In this document: one piece after another, positions 6,301-15,827 of the stretch
How positions within the stretch are numbered: the stretch's first letter is position 1
Layout of the letters: every line of letters begins with the position of its first letter
DNA from: ZC4RG29 sp964521255
GTDB lineage: Bacteria > Bacteroidota > Bacteroidia > Cytophagales > Cyclobacteriaceae
DNA: 64,000 bases
Assembly: GCA_964521255.1 (NCBI GenBank)
Contig: CAZFRM010000002.1
Span: 124,001-188,000 of the forward strand
Direction of reading: 5' to 3'
Position numbers and translations under genes: made by a program
The notes under the pieces: model-generated
Told to the model about the DNA's origin: nothing
Seen by the model: the letters and a program-made list of their open reading frames with translations, nothing else
Databases searched by the model: none

Positions 6301-9300
6301 ATGAAAAATCTTCCCTGGAAAAAAATTGCCATTGGTGCAGTGGCATTGGGTATTGTTGTGTCAATTGTCTTCTACTTTCGTGGACGAACTTCTGAACCAG
6401 TCCCCAGCTACGTTAACCCGGCCTTTGCCGAATTCATTTCATCCTATTCTGCCGGTGTGCTTAGCTCAGTCTCACCTGTTCGAATCATTTTAGCAAAAGA
6501 TGCTGTGGATTCCAGCATGATCGGAAAGGAAAGTTCTGTCAAGCTCATCTCCCTTAGCCCATCCACTTCCGGCAAAACATTTTGGGTTGATAGACGCACA
6601 TTAGAATTTCGTCCGAATAACCGCCTGGCTTCCGGTCAGGTCTATAATGTTGAGTTTGACCTGGTCAGATTGGTACAGGTTCCTAAAGAGCTGGATGTTT
6701 TCTCTTTCTCCTTCCAGGTTATTCCGCAGAATTATGAAGTCTCTATCGAAAACGTGCGACCTTATTTAAAGACTGAACTTAAGCGACAGAAGATTGAAGG
6801 TGTCATATACACCGCCGATTTTGCAGAAAATGCAGGTGTAGAGAAGACATTAACGGCTGACCAGGAGGGGAAATTTTTAAAAATAACATGGACGCATGGC
6901 AGCGACGGCAAGCAACACAATTTTATTGTCGAAGATGTAGCACGAAAAGACGAACCCACTAACATATCCTTGAAAGTAAAAGGAAATTCAATTGGCGTTG
7001 ATCGGGAACACGAAGAAAAAGTCGAAGTACCTTCATTGAGTGATTTTAAGTTGATGACTACAAAGGTCGTTCAGAACCCAAATCAATATGCTATTCTCCA
7101 GTTCTCTGATCCGCTTAAAGAAAAACAGGAACTCAATGGACTGATCCGAATATCCGAAGTCGATAATCTCGACTTTGAAATTCACGATAATGAGATATGG
7201 ATCTATCCGCCTACACGGCAAGCAGGAACTAAAACTATTTCGGTTGAAGCCGGCGTGAGAAATATCCTGGATTATAAAATGAAAAATGCTGCGTCAGCGG
7301 TAATCATTTTTGAACAACTTAAACCTCAAGTTCGATTCACCGGTAAAGGCTCAATTCTTCCAGGTACCGATGGACTTATTCTTCCTTTCGAAGCGGTCAA
7401 TTTAAAAGCCGTAGACGTTACCATTACCAAAGTGTTTGAGCATAATATTTTGCAATTCCTGCAGGTGAACAAAATTGAAGGTGCTTATGAAATGCATCGT
7501 GTGGGAAAGCGAATACTAAAACAAAACATAACGCTTGAAAATACAGGAGTTTCTGATTTAGGAAAATGGAATCGTTATACCCTTGATCTTGCCAGGATGA
7601 TCAGCGCTGAGCCCGGCGCCATTTATCAGGTAAAGCTAAGTTTTAAAAAATCTTACTCAACTTATACTTGCGATGGGGAAGGATCAAGTGCCGGAGAAGA
7701 ATCCAAACCTGAAGAAGAATTTGAACATAACTATTATTCAGAGGATGGATATTATTACGAAGACGACTATTACTATTACGAAGATTACGATTGGGAGCAA
7801 CGCGACAATCCATGCAACTCCTCTTACTATCGTTCAAACCGGGACATCAGGAAAAATATTCTCGCTTCTGACCTTGGCCTCATTGCCAAAAGGGGAACGG
7901 ATGGGAACACCGTTGTGATCGCAACTGATTTGAAAACAGCCCAGCCGGTGAGTGATGTTACTGTGGAGTTATATAATTTTCAACAAGAAGTGATTGGAAC
8001 TGCCACTACAGCTACCGATGGTAAAGCAACGTTAACAACAAAAGAACCTGCATTTGCTTTAATAGCGAAGAGTGGTAATCAACGTGGCTATCTTCGACTT
8101 CAGGATGGTGAGTCATTGTCAGTAAGCCAGTTTGATGTTTCGGGTGATGTTGTACAGAAAGGATTAAAGGGAATGTTGTACGGTGAACGCGGTGTGTGGC
8201 GTCCGGGTGATTCATTGCATCTCACTTTTGTGCTGGAAGATAAAAATAAAATGTTGCCACCTTCACATCCTGTAATTTTTGAATTGCAGAACCCACAAGG
8301 TCAGATAGTGAATCGGCTGGTGAGGTCGTCGTCACAAAATGGGTTTTACAAATTTGCTACGGCAACAAGTCATGACGCGCCAACAGGAAACTGGACAGGC
8401 CGTGTGAAAGTTGGTGGAACTCAATTTGTTCAAAATATTAAAATCGAAACCGTAAAACCGAATCGACTCAAGATCAACCTAAGTTTTGGTGCGGAGCGAT
8501 TTACCTCTCCCAATGTAAGCGGAACGTTGGATGTAAAGTGGTTGCATGGCGCTCCTGCACGAAATCTGAAAGCAGAATTTGATGTGTTGCTCGCCACCGT
8601 ACCTACACGATTTGATAAATTCCCGGATTATGTTTTTGAAGATCCTTCCAGAGAATTTTATGCAGAAGCTCAATCTGTATTTAGCGGTAACACCGATTCG
8701 GAAGGACATGCATCGGTGAATGCAACCTTGTCATCTTCAACCGTGGCGCCCGGATTTTTGAATGCTATGTTCCGGGGAAAAGTTTTTGAAGAGAGTGGAA
8801 ATTTCAGCATTGATAATTTTTCTATCCCCTATTTCCCTTATCCCTCGTATGTGGGAATGAAAACACCTAAAGGAGAACGATACAGTGGAATATTGTATGT
8901 AGACAGTACACATCGCGTAGACATTGTGACACTTGATATTGATGGAAAGCCGCTGTCAGGAAATAATCTTGAAATAAAAATGTATCAACTGGACCAACGC
9001 TGGTGGTGGGACTACTCTCACGGAAGAGTAGCCAATTACATCAATGGAAATTATGCTAAGTTGATAAAAAATGAAACTGTTACCACAGGTGCTAACGGTA
9101 AGGGTGATTGGTCATTCCAAATTAAATCACCCGACTGGGGTAGATATTTTATTCAAGTGTGCGATGCAACATCAGGTCATTGTACAGGAAAGATTGTTTA
9201 CCTCGATGAACCCGGTTGGTATAGCCGTTACAAGGGAGAAGACGCGCGGGGTGGTGCTGCCCTTCTCTCCTTCACTACCGATAAAACTTCTTATAACATT

Positions 9301-11874
9301 GGTGAGAAAATAAACCTCACTATTCCGGGAAGCGCCAATGGACGTGCATTGGTAAGCGTAGAAAATGGAAGTAAAGTTTTACAAACCTTTTGGCTCGATA
9401 CTCAACAGGGTGATAGCAAATTTTCCATCGATGTCATTAAGGAGATGACGCCAAATGTATTCATCAACGTCTCACTACTACAGCCGCACTCACAAACAGT
9501 TAACGATCTACCAATTCGATTATACGGAGTGGTTCCTGTTCGTGTTGAAGATCCGGCTACACATTTAGAACCTGTCCTCTCCATGCCTGATGTACTCGAA
9601 CCCGGTCAGGAAGTAGTCATTAATATTTCTGAAAAATCAAAAAAGAAAATGACGTACACGGTAGCTGTTGTTGACGAGGGCTTGCTTGACCTCACAAGGT
9701 TTAAAACTCCAGATTTATGGAATCGCTTTTATGCGAAGGAAGCATTGGGCGTAAATACATGGGATCTTTTTGACCAGGTGATTGGAGCGTTCGGTGGGAA
9801 AATTGAAAGACTACTTGCTGTAGGTGGCGATGCGGAAATGAAACCAGGTGAAGAAGATGCGCGCGCGAATCGGTTCAAACCTGTAGTGAAGTTCTTCGGT
9901 CCGTTTACATTAGACGGCGGAAGTTCCACGCATAAATTTGTGATGCCTCAATACATCGGTTCCGTACGAACGATGGTAGTTGCAGGTCATGAAGGAGCTT
10001 ACGGAAAAGCAGAGAAAGCAACGCCGGTGAGAAAACCTCTGATGGTGCTGGCTACTTTGCCAAGAGTGCTCGGCCCGGAGGAGAAAGTAAAATTGCCCAT
10101 CACCTTGTTTACAGCCGAAAAAAATATCACGAATATTAATGTGAGTGTTAAAACTTCAGGACCATTATCTGTTTCAGGAAATGCAAGTCGTGCGGTTGCG
10201 ATCAGCAGCACCGGTGATCTTACAGTGGATTTTGATTTAATGGTGAAGTCCGAAACAGGAATCGCGAAAGTACAGGTCACTGCTTCATCCGGAAATTATT
10301 CAGCGACCGATGAAATTGAAATTGAAATACGAAATCCTAATACACCTGTCACACGAGTTACCGATATTCTACTTGAAGTAGGAAAATCCTGGAACAGTGA
10401 AGTTGCTCCAATCGGGATCGCAGGTACTAACACTGCTGTGCTTGAAGTTTCAAATATACCTCCGGTGAATTTGGGTTCGAGGCTTCGCTATCTTCTACAA
10501 TACCCCTATGGTTGTGTGGAGCAAACAACCTCATCTGTCTTCCCACAACTTTATCTTGAACAAGTAAAAGTGTTGACAGAAAATGAAAAGGCTGCAGTCC
10601 AAAGAAATGTAACAGCAGGAATTGAAAAGTTGAAATCATTTGTTCAGCGCGATGGAGGTTTTGCTTATTGGCCCGGTATGGATTACGCTGATGGGTGGAG
10701 TACATCTTATGCAGGTCATTTTTTGGTTGAAGCAGAAGCGAAAGGATATTATGTTCCCGCTGACATAATAAGAAAATGGAAAAAGCATCAGCGTGATAAA
10801 GCGCAAGAGTGGAGGCGAAATGATCAATACTATAACAGCAACCTGATGCAAGCGTATCGACTCTATACATTAGCAGTTGCCGGATCTCCTGAACTTGGCG
10901 CCATGAACCGACTTCGTGAAATGGGTGGATTGTCGTCAACAGCAGCATGGATGTTAGCTGCGTCGTATGCAAAAGCAGGACAACCCGAGGCAGCTAAAAA
11001 AATAGTAGGGAATTTGTCAACTGTTGTTAAGCAATATCGCGAGATGGGTTATTGCTATGGTTCTGATCTGCGCGACAAGGCTTTGATATTAGAGACACTT
11101 GTAATTCTTAATGAAAAGGAAAAAGCATTTGAGTTGCTGAAAGAAATTTCATCGCATCTTAGCAACAATGGATATTGGATGAGTACCCAGGAAGTTGCCT
11201 TTGCGTTGAAAAGTATTTCCGCTTTCATTGGTTTGGAAAAAAGAGGTGAGCTGAAATTCAAACACACTATTGGCGGAAAATCTGTTTCAGCAAGTTCGGA
11301 ACTTCCCATAACACAGGTACCTGTTCCTATCAAAGGAATTCAAAACCAAAACATCAATGTTGTAAACGAAAGCAAAGGAACTTTGTTTGTGCGATTGATC
11401 ATGGAAGGAACTCCGGCACAAGGCCAGGAGCAGGATGAACAAAAGGATTTGAGCGTGTCTGTTCGTTATACTGATACCAAAGGAAACGCAATGGATGTTT
11501 CCCGATTACAACAAGGAACTGAATTTATTGCCGTCGTAACTGTTTCTCATCCGGGATTGTATTCAACTTATGAAAACATGGCGCTCGCACAAGTGTTTCC
11601 TTCGGGATGGGAGATCAATAATTTAAGATTGGAAGGAACAGATGAATTTCTAAAGACGGATGGGTTTACTTATCAGGACATTCGCGATGACAGAGTCTAT
11701 ACCTATTTTGATTTAAACCGTGGTGCCAGTAAAACGTATCGTGTAATGCTTACTGCTTCTTATGCCGGTACCTATTATTTACCGGGAACATCTTGTGAAG
11801 CCATGTATGACAACAGCAAGTATGCGAGAAGAAAAGGACAAGTGGTGGAAGTAGTGAAGGCTGTAACGCAATAG
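6301..11874 (+). CDS. Alpha-2-macroglobulin family protein (bacterial thioester type, 1857 aa)
   Basis: An N-terminal membrane anchor (about residues 8-27) precedes a chain of macroglobulin domains. The thioester motif is present in YGCVEQ, with C1405 and Q1408, followed by the alpha-helical thioester domain up to about residue 1680. The family traps proteases that attack the envelope and protects peptidoglycan. Many homologues are paired with penicillin-binding protein 1C, but no pbpC gene follows here. Unusual is an insert at about residues 465-510 very rich in Tyr, Glu and Asp (GYYYEDDYYYYEDYDWEQ) between two cysteines. The Tyr/acid stretch looks like a surface-exposed, low-complexity loop. 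The gene stands alone between the MscS gene and the injection-system locus. Confidence 0.92.
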   Translation: MKNLPWKKIAIGAVALGIVVSIVFYFRGRTSEPVPSYVNPAFAEFISSYSAGVLSSVSPVRIILAKDAVDSSMIGKESSVKLISLSPSTSGKTFWVDRRTLEFRPNNRLASGQVYNVEFDLVRLVQVPKELDVFSFSFQVIPQNYEVSIENVRPYLKTELKRQKIEGVIYTADFAENAGVEKTLTADQEGKFLKITWTHGSDGKQHNFIVEDVARKDEPTNISLKVKGNSIGVDREHEEKVEVPSLSDFKLMTTKVVQNPNQYAILQFSDPLKEKQELNGLIRISEVDNLDFEIHDNEIWIYPPTRQAGTKTISVEAGVRNILDYKMKNAASAVIIFEQLKPQVRFTGKGSILPGTDGLILPFEAVNLKAVDVTITKVFEHNILQFLQVNKIEGAYEMHRVGKRILKQNITLENTGVSDLGKWNRYTLDLARMISAEPGAIYQVKLSFKKSYSTYTCDGEGSSAGEESKPEEEFEHNYYSEDGYYYEDDYYYYEDYDWEQRDNPCNSSYYRSNRDIRKNILASDLGLIAKRGTDGNTVVIATDLKTAQPVSDVTVELYNFQQEVIGTATTATDGKATLTTKEPAFALIAKSGNQRGYLRLQDGESLSVSQFDVSGDVVQKGLKGMLYGERGVWRPGDSLHLTFVLEDKNKMLPPSHPVIFELQNPQGQIVNRLVRSSSQNGFYKFATATSHDAPTGNWTGRVKVGGTQFVQNIKIETVKPNRLKINLSFGAERFTSPNVSGTLDVKWLHGAPARNLKAEFDVLLATVPTRFDKFPDYVFEDPSREFYAEAQSVFSGNTDSEGHASVNATLSSSTVAPGFLNAMFRGKVFEESGNFSIDNFSIPYFPYPSYVGMKTPKGERYSGILYVDSTHRVDIVTLDIDGKPLSGNNLEIKMYQLDQRWWWDYSHGRVANYINGNYAKLIKNETVTTGANGKGDWSFQIKSPDWGRYFIQVCDATSGHCTGKIVYLDEPGWYSRYKGEDARGGAALLSFTTDKTSYNIGEKINLTIPGSANGRALVSVENGSKVLQTFWLDTQQGDSKFSIDVIKEMTPNVFINVSLLQPHSQTVNDLPIRLYGVVPVRVEDPATHLEPVLSMPDVLEPGQEVVINISEKSKKKMTYTVAVVDEGLLDLTRFKTPDLWNRFYAKEALGVNTWDLFDQVIGAFGGKIERLLAVGGDAEMKPGEEDARANRFKPVVKFFGPFTLDGGSSTHKFVMPQYIGSVRTMVVAGHEGAYGKAEKATPVRKPLMVLATLPRVLGPEEKVKLPITLFTAEKNITNINVSVKTSGPLSVSGNASRAVAISSTGDLTVDFDLMVKSETGIAKVQVTASSGNYSATDEIEIEIRNPNTPVTRVTDILLEVGKSWNSEVAPIGIAGTNTAVLEVSNIPPVNLGSRLRYLLQYPYGCVEQTTSSVFPQLYLEQVKVLTENEKAAVQRNVTAGIEKLKSFVQRDGGFAYWPGMDYADGWSTSYAGHFLVEAEAKGYYVPADIIRKWKKHQRDKAQEWRRNDQYYNSNLMQAYRLYTLAVAGSPELGAMNRLREMGGLSSTAAWMLAASYAKAGQPEAAKKIVGNLSTVVKQYREMGYCYGSDLRDKALILETLVILNEKEKAFELLKEISSHLSNNGYWMSTQEVAFALKSISAFIGLEKRGELKFKHTIGGKSVSASSELPITQVPVPIKGIQNQNINVVNESKGTLFVRLIMEGTPAQGQEQDEQKDLSVSVRYTDTKGNAMDVSRLQQGTEFIAVVTVSHPGLYSTYENMALAQVFPSGWEINNLRLEGTDEFLKTDGFTYQDIRDDRVYTYFDLNRGASKTYRVMLTASYAGTYYLPGTSCEAMYDNSKYARRKGQVVEVVKAVTQ

Positions 11875-11905
11875 AAGGTACGAGGATAGAGTTAAATAAA
11901 CGTTA

Positions 11906-11933
11906 GTAGAGACGCGATGCATCGCGTCTCTAC
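11906..11933. repeat. 28-bp palindromic REP, copy 4
   Basis: Identical to the three copies around the RAYT gene 7 kb away. It lies 32 nt after the alpha-2-macroglobulin stop codon. The remainder of the 543-nt interval (11875-12417) is AT-rich and holds no gene I can support; it must contain the promoter of the injection-system locus, but no convincing -33/-7 pair stands out. Confidence 0.92.
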
Positions 11934-12417
11934 TTGTACACACCCTCACTTGTGCATTGTGCCTTAATTCGGTATTAACATATGATTGAATGACTCGTAT
12001 CACACCAATGTTGACGGTAATGACTGACAAATAAATTTTGATCGTCAAGGATTCATTAAGTCGGAAAATTCTGATTTACAAATGCTTCTATGCTTCCCTG
12101 AAAAAAGTTGAATTACTTTTTTGGATTTTCCTTGCTCTAAAAAAAAGCGAACGTTACTTTCATATCGCAATCACGAACCCAGGATTGTAGTTTTAAATTT
12201 GAAAATTTGAAAATGTAAAATCAGTGGGTGTATTATGGTTGGCCAATCTGTATCTCACCAATTTTAGGTAGTTGTGTTTCCCCCTTAGTATAATAATTCA
12301 TTCCCATTAGAGTTACATTTTTGTGCTTGTCTTTTCATGTTCTCACAAGGAACCTGAAAGGTTATGCTGTGTATTCCATTGACCCCGTGGGATAAGGACT
12401 TTATTAAGAACTCTCTC

Positions 12418-13008
12418 ATGCTTTTCGAAGCGCTTGACACTATTGCAGGCTTGCTTAATGACTTCATTGCACCTGGTAGTACCGATAAGCCTCTTGTGCT
12501 CTCCAATATTTCCCGTCTGAACGATGGCGATGAGTTTGCAACAGCAATGAATGACAAGCTCATCATGTCGATTGTTAATATCGAAGAGGATCGCATTTCA
12601 AAATCTCCGGAAAATTTTATTAAAGAAAATACTGTGATTCGATATAAGAATCCTGCCATTCATTTGAATTTCACTATTCTCTTTTCAGCTACCCATACAA
12701 ACTACGAGCAAGCCTTGTTAATACTGGAAAAAGTAATCCGGTTTTTTCAAGTCAAATATGTTTTTACTCCCGCCGATACACTTGAGTTGCAGGAATTCAA
12801 TGAAACTGGAAATGGCAGCATTGAAAAAATAATTTTCGACTTAGTCAACCTGAATCTTGAACAAGTCAACCAGTTATGGACTACACTGGGCGGACATTAT
12901 ATGCCATCACTGGTTTACAAGATGCGCATGATCACTATTGATGAACGTGTCATTCAGAAAGAAGGCTTGCCCATTAAAAAGATTGAAGGTCAGTTTGAAC
13001 AGATTTAA
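12418..13008 (+). CDS. eCIS terminator/cap protein, DUF4255 (Afp16/Pvc16-like)
   Basis: With the ATG at 12418 the product is 196 residues and begins MLFEALDTIAGLLNDFI, which matches the usual start of DUF4255 proteins; the longer upstream reading adds 18 residues with no family likeness. The N-terminal helix, the VNIEEDRIS segment and the LNFTILFSATHTNYEQALLILEKVIRFFQ region are typical of Pvc16-type proteins. These cap the distal end of the tube and sheath and fix particle length. The gene opens the injection-system operon and is followed after 2 nt by the next gene. The other structural genes are the strongest support. Confidence 0.85.
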   Translation: MLFEALDTIAGLLNDFIAPGSTDKPLVLSNISRLNDGDEFATAMNDKLIMSIVNIEEDRISKSPENFIKENTVIRYKNPAIHLNFTILFSATHTNYEQALLILEKVIRFFQVKYVFTPADTLELQEFNETGNGSIEKIIFDLVNLNLEQVNQLWTTLGGHYMPSLVYKMRMITIDERVIQKEGLPIKKIEGQFEQI

Positions 13009-13010
13009 GT

Positions 13011-13724
13011 ATGGAAGCGATTCTCACAGCCTATAAAATATTATTCAACATTCAATTTGAACTGGTGGGTTATAGGGATGATCTGCGATCATTCATTAAA
13101 ATAATTCCCGATAGCCAGACAAAAGAATTGCACATGAAGTATGCAATGTTGCAGCGATCTCAAAAAAACTCCGTCACACTTTTAATTGAAGTGGAACCCC
13201 AGGGCAGTGATGAAAACAAACCTATGTTCATGCTTATTGACGGAGAGACTTTTCGTTACCAGGTAAAATTTTCCAGTGGAGCTTTTATTACGCTTACCAA
13301 TTTAGCTTCATACAATTTTGATGCAGACGTACTGGTGCTCACAAACGAAGCTAATCATAAGGTTGGCTCCGAAATATTATTGAGCGCTCCCATCATCGCA
13401 TATAATTCTGCTCATGAATACAAGAAAGGCTATATCGTCCAATCCGGGGGAACTTTCTACAAAGCATTGAAAGAAAGTAACGGTGGAGATGCGCACGGCG
13501 TTGGCGAAACTGCTTACTGGAAATCCGTAACCGGAGGAGACACCTTTGTGAGCCAGGCTGATCTTCAAAGTCGAGGCACTCTGACCAATCCAATTGATCG
13601 TGACACAGTGATCTTACTTGAAATCAATCACAAACTTTCACTGCCGGTTGACTATCAATTACTGGATGGAGCTTCAAAGTGCAAAGAGGTTAATTATAAA
13701 GTGAAACTACATAACATGAACTGA
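13011..13724 (+). CDS. Unknown eCIS-associated protein with a carbohydrate-binding-like insert
   Basis: The 237-residue protein starts 2 nt after the DUF4255 gene and ends 29 nt before the sheath gene, so it is clearly part of the operon. I do not recognise the whole protein. Residues 1-120 look like a beta-rich structural domain. Residues about 129-170 (YNSAHEYKKGYIVQSGGTFY, then WKSV) follow the pattern of small chitin/cellulose-binding modules of the CBM5/12 type, in which aromatic residues surround a 'xYxxGxxVxxxGxxYxA' core. The C-terminal part returns to beta-rich sequence (HKLSLPVDYQLLDG). It may be an accessory or surface-binding component. Confidence 0.6.
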   Translation: MEAILTAYKILFNIQFELVGYRDDLRSFIKIIPDSQTKELHMKYAMLQRSQKNSVTLLIEVEPQGSDENKPMFMLIDGETFRYQVKFSSGAFITLTNLASYNFDADVLVLTNEANHKVGSEILLSAPIIAYNSAHEYKKGYIVQSGGTFYKALKESNGGDAHGVGETAYWKSVTGGDTFVSQADLQSRGTLTNPIDRDTVILLEINHKLSLPVDYQLLDGASKCKEVNYKVKLHNMN

Positions 13725-13753
13725 TAAAATTTTAAACGTAAAACCCTTCCAAC

Positions 13754-15184
13754 ATGGCAACGATCAATGAGTCTGCTATTAAAACCCCGGGTGTCTACAT
13801 CAATGAGATACCTTTATTTCCACCTTCTGTAGCGCAGGTAGCTACTGCCATACCCGCCTTTATCGGGTATACGGAGATCGCGAAAGATAAAGTTGATGAT
13901 GATCTTCATTTCGTTCCGAAAAGAATTACTTCTATGGTAGAGTATGAAACCTACTTTGGAAAAGCCGTTGAGGAAACCCTAACTGTAGATATCTCTGGCG
14001 ACATTGATGCAAACCCTGCATCGGCAGTTATTGCACCGATTACTCCGCCATCGTTGGTATATCGAATGTACTATTCCATGCGCATGTATTTTATTAATGG
14101 AGGAGGTCCATGCTATGTTGTTTCAGTAGGTGATTATACGGATACCATTGATGATGGCGATGACGATGAAGGTTTGCTCGGCGGATTGGCAGCTTTAAAT
14201 AAGGAAGATGAACCTACCATCATCGTATTTCCGGATGGTCCGGGCCTCCCTGACATGAATACCTATTATGGTGTTATCGATCAGGCATTGACTCAGTGTA
14301 ATACGCTTGCTGATCGCATAACGCTGATTGATATATTTCAAACTGATGCACAAGATGATGCAGACAATATCGATGACTTCAGGTCCACCGTAAGAAGTGA
14401 AAAAGATTTTGTCATGTACGGCATGGCCTATCATCCCTGGATTGAAACAACGCTTCCATTTTCTTACTCCGGTACGTCGGCTGTTATCGGAACTCACAGT
14501 GGTCCGGGTGCAACAAATCTAAGTGGAGCAACCCTTGATAGTATCCAGGCAACTAATAATGGGTTATATAATCAAATCAAAACAGCAATAGATAAGCTTC
14601 ACGTTGTTCTTCCTCCCAGCAGCAGCATTGCAGGAATTTATGTTCGCGTTGATGCAACGCGAGGTGTTTGGAAGGCGCCTGCAAATGTAAGTGTGTTAAG
14701 TGTTGTGAAACCTACAGTTAACTACAACGATCAGGATCAGGAAAATCTGAATGTTGATGTGATGGCGGGAAAATCTATCAATGCAATTCGATCATTTGTT
14801 GGAAGAGGTACATTGGTTTGGGGAGCACGCACGTTGGCGGGCAATGATAATGAGTGGCGTTATGTAAGTGTGCGAAGATTTTTCAACATGGTTGAAGAGT
14901 CAACCAAGAAAGCATCTGCACAATTCGTCTTCGAACCAAACGATGCTATAACCTGGGTGAAGGTAAGAGCAATGATTGAAAATTATCTTACCGTTCTTTG
15001 GCGACAAGGAGCATTGGCTGGCGCTAAACCTGAACATGCCTTCTTTGTGAAAGTGGGCCTGGGACAAACCATGACTGCAGACGATATACTGAATGGTAAG
15101 ATGATTGTTGAAATCGGATTAGCAGTTGTTCGCCCTGCAGAATTCATCATCCTGCGTTTCATGCACAAGATGCAGGAATCTTAA
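13754..15184 (+). CDS. Contractile tail sheath protein (Afp2-4/Pvc2-4 class)
   Basis: The 476-residue sheath monomer begins with the family signature TPGVYINEIPLFPPSVAQVATAIPAFIGYTE shortened to residues about 11-42. It ends with NYLTVLWRQGALAGAKPEHA and the FVKVGLGQTMTADDILNGKM segment, then VRPAEFIILRFMHKM. The C-terminal third is the highly conserved inner domain that contacts the tube and drives contraction. Photorhabdus and Serratia particles use three sheath paralogues; this locus has only one. The gene is followed by 209 nt that contain a long hairpin element, after which the tube genes begin. Confidence 0.95.
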   Translation: MATINESAIKTPGVYINEIPLFPPSVAQVATAIPAFIGYTEIAKDKVDDDLHFVPKRITSMVEYETYFGKAVEETLTVDISGDIDANPASAVIAPITPPSLVYRMYYSMRMYFINGGGPCYVVSVGDYTDTIDDGDDDEGLLGGLAALNKEDEPTIIVFPDGPGLPDMNTYYGVIDQALTQCNTLADRITLIDIFQTDAQDDADNIDDFRSTVRSEKDFVMYGMAYHPWIETTLPFSYSGTSAVIGTHSGPGATNLSGATLDSIQATNNGLYNQIKTAIDKLHVVLPPSSSIAGIYVRVDATRGVWKAPANVSVLSVVKPTVNYNDQDQENLNVDVMAGKSINAIRSFVGRGTLVWGARTLAGNDNEWRYVSVRRFFNMVEESTKKASAQFVFEPNDAITWVKVRAMIENYLTVLWRQGALAGAKPEHAFFVKVGLGQTMTADDILNGKMIVEIGLAVVRPAEFIILRFMHKMQES

Positions 15185-15206
15185 CAATAATATTTTATCA
15201 CTATAG

Positions 15207-15351
15207 TCCGACTAAAATATCGAGCGATTTGCAACTCTTTGATTTTCTTGATTCCTATGGCTCTCTCCTTCGGAGAGAGGAAGGAGTGAGGCCAATGAAT
15301 AAATCATCAAGAAAATCAAAGAGTTGAAATGACATTTGAATTTAGTAGGAC
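15207..15351. repeat. Hairpin element inside the eCIS operon (between sheath and tube genes)
   Basis: Positions 15232-15252 and 15306-15326 are perfect 21-bp inverted repeats. Outside them the similarity continues imperfectly (GTCC.ACTAAA on both sides), giving arms of about 45 nt. The enclosed core contains CTCTCCTTCGGAGAG and GGAGTGAGGCCAATGAATAAA and aligns with the core at 2383-2436, although the arms differ. In the operon transcript it would form a strong stem-loop immediately after the sheath gene. Confidence 0.8.
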
Positions 15352-15393
15352 AAACAGTAATCTTTTAAACTCTCAAATCATAAACATACAACT

Positions 15394-15825
15394 ATGGCAG
15401 AATATCCTGTTCCCAAATTCCATTTCCAGGTAGAATGGGGTGGAAGTAAAATCGGTTTCACTGAAATATCCGGCCTGGATATAACAACGGAAGTTATCGA
15501 GTACCGCGATGGTGCCAGTCCTGAATACAGCAAAGTAAAAATGCCGGGCCAACGTAAGTTCAGCAACATTACGATGAAGCGAGGTACTTTTAAAGGTGAC
15601 AATGAATTTTACATTTGGTTTAATACGGTAAGCCTCAATCAAATCGAACGCCGTGATCTAACGGTGAGCCTGCTTAACGAAAGCCATGAGCCGGTTGTCG
15701 TGTGGAAAGTAAAAAATGCGTGGCCCACTAAGATAACACCAACGGATTTGAAAGCTGATGGCAATGACGTAGCCATTGAATCGCTGGAGCTGGCACACGA
15801 AGGACTGACCATCCAAAATGAATAA
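15394..15825 (+). CDS. Contractile tail tube protein 1 (gp19-like; Afp1/5, Pvc1/5 class)
   Basis: The 143-residue protein shows the tube fold: FHFQVEWGGSKIGFTEISGL at residues 9-28, then VKMPGQRKFSNITMKRGTF and LLNESHEPVVVWKVKNAWPT, ending with the AIESLELAHEGLTI strand. Hexameric rings of this protein form the inner tube that the sheath drives into the target. It ends 2 nt before a second tube gene. Confidence 0.94.
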   Translation: MAEYPVPKFHFQVEWGGSKIGFTEISGLDITTEVIEYRDGASPEYSKVKMPGQRKFSNITMKRGTFKGDNEFYIWFNTVSLNQIERRDLTVSLLNESHEPVVVWKVKNAWPTKITPTDLKADGNDVAIESLELAHEGLTIQNE

Positions 15826-15827
15826 TC

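Noticed and set aside
10427..10972. 181-codon minus-strand ORF
   Set aside because: Lies wholly inside the alpha-2-macroglobulin gene, antisense to its thioester region, with His/Gln/Leu-rich composition typical of a shadow frame.
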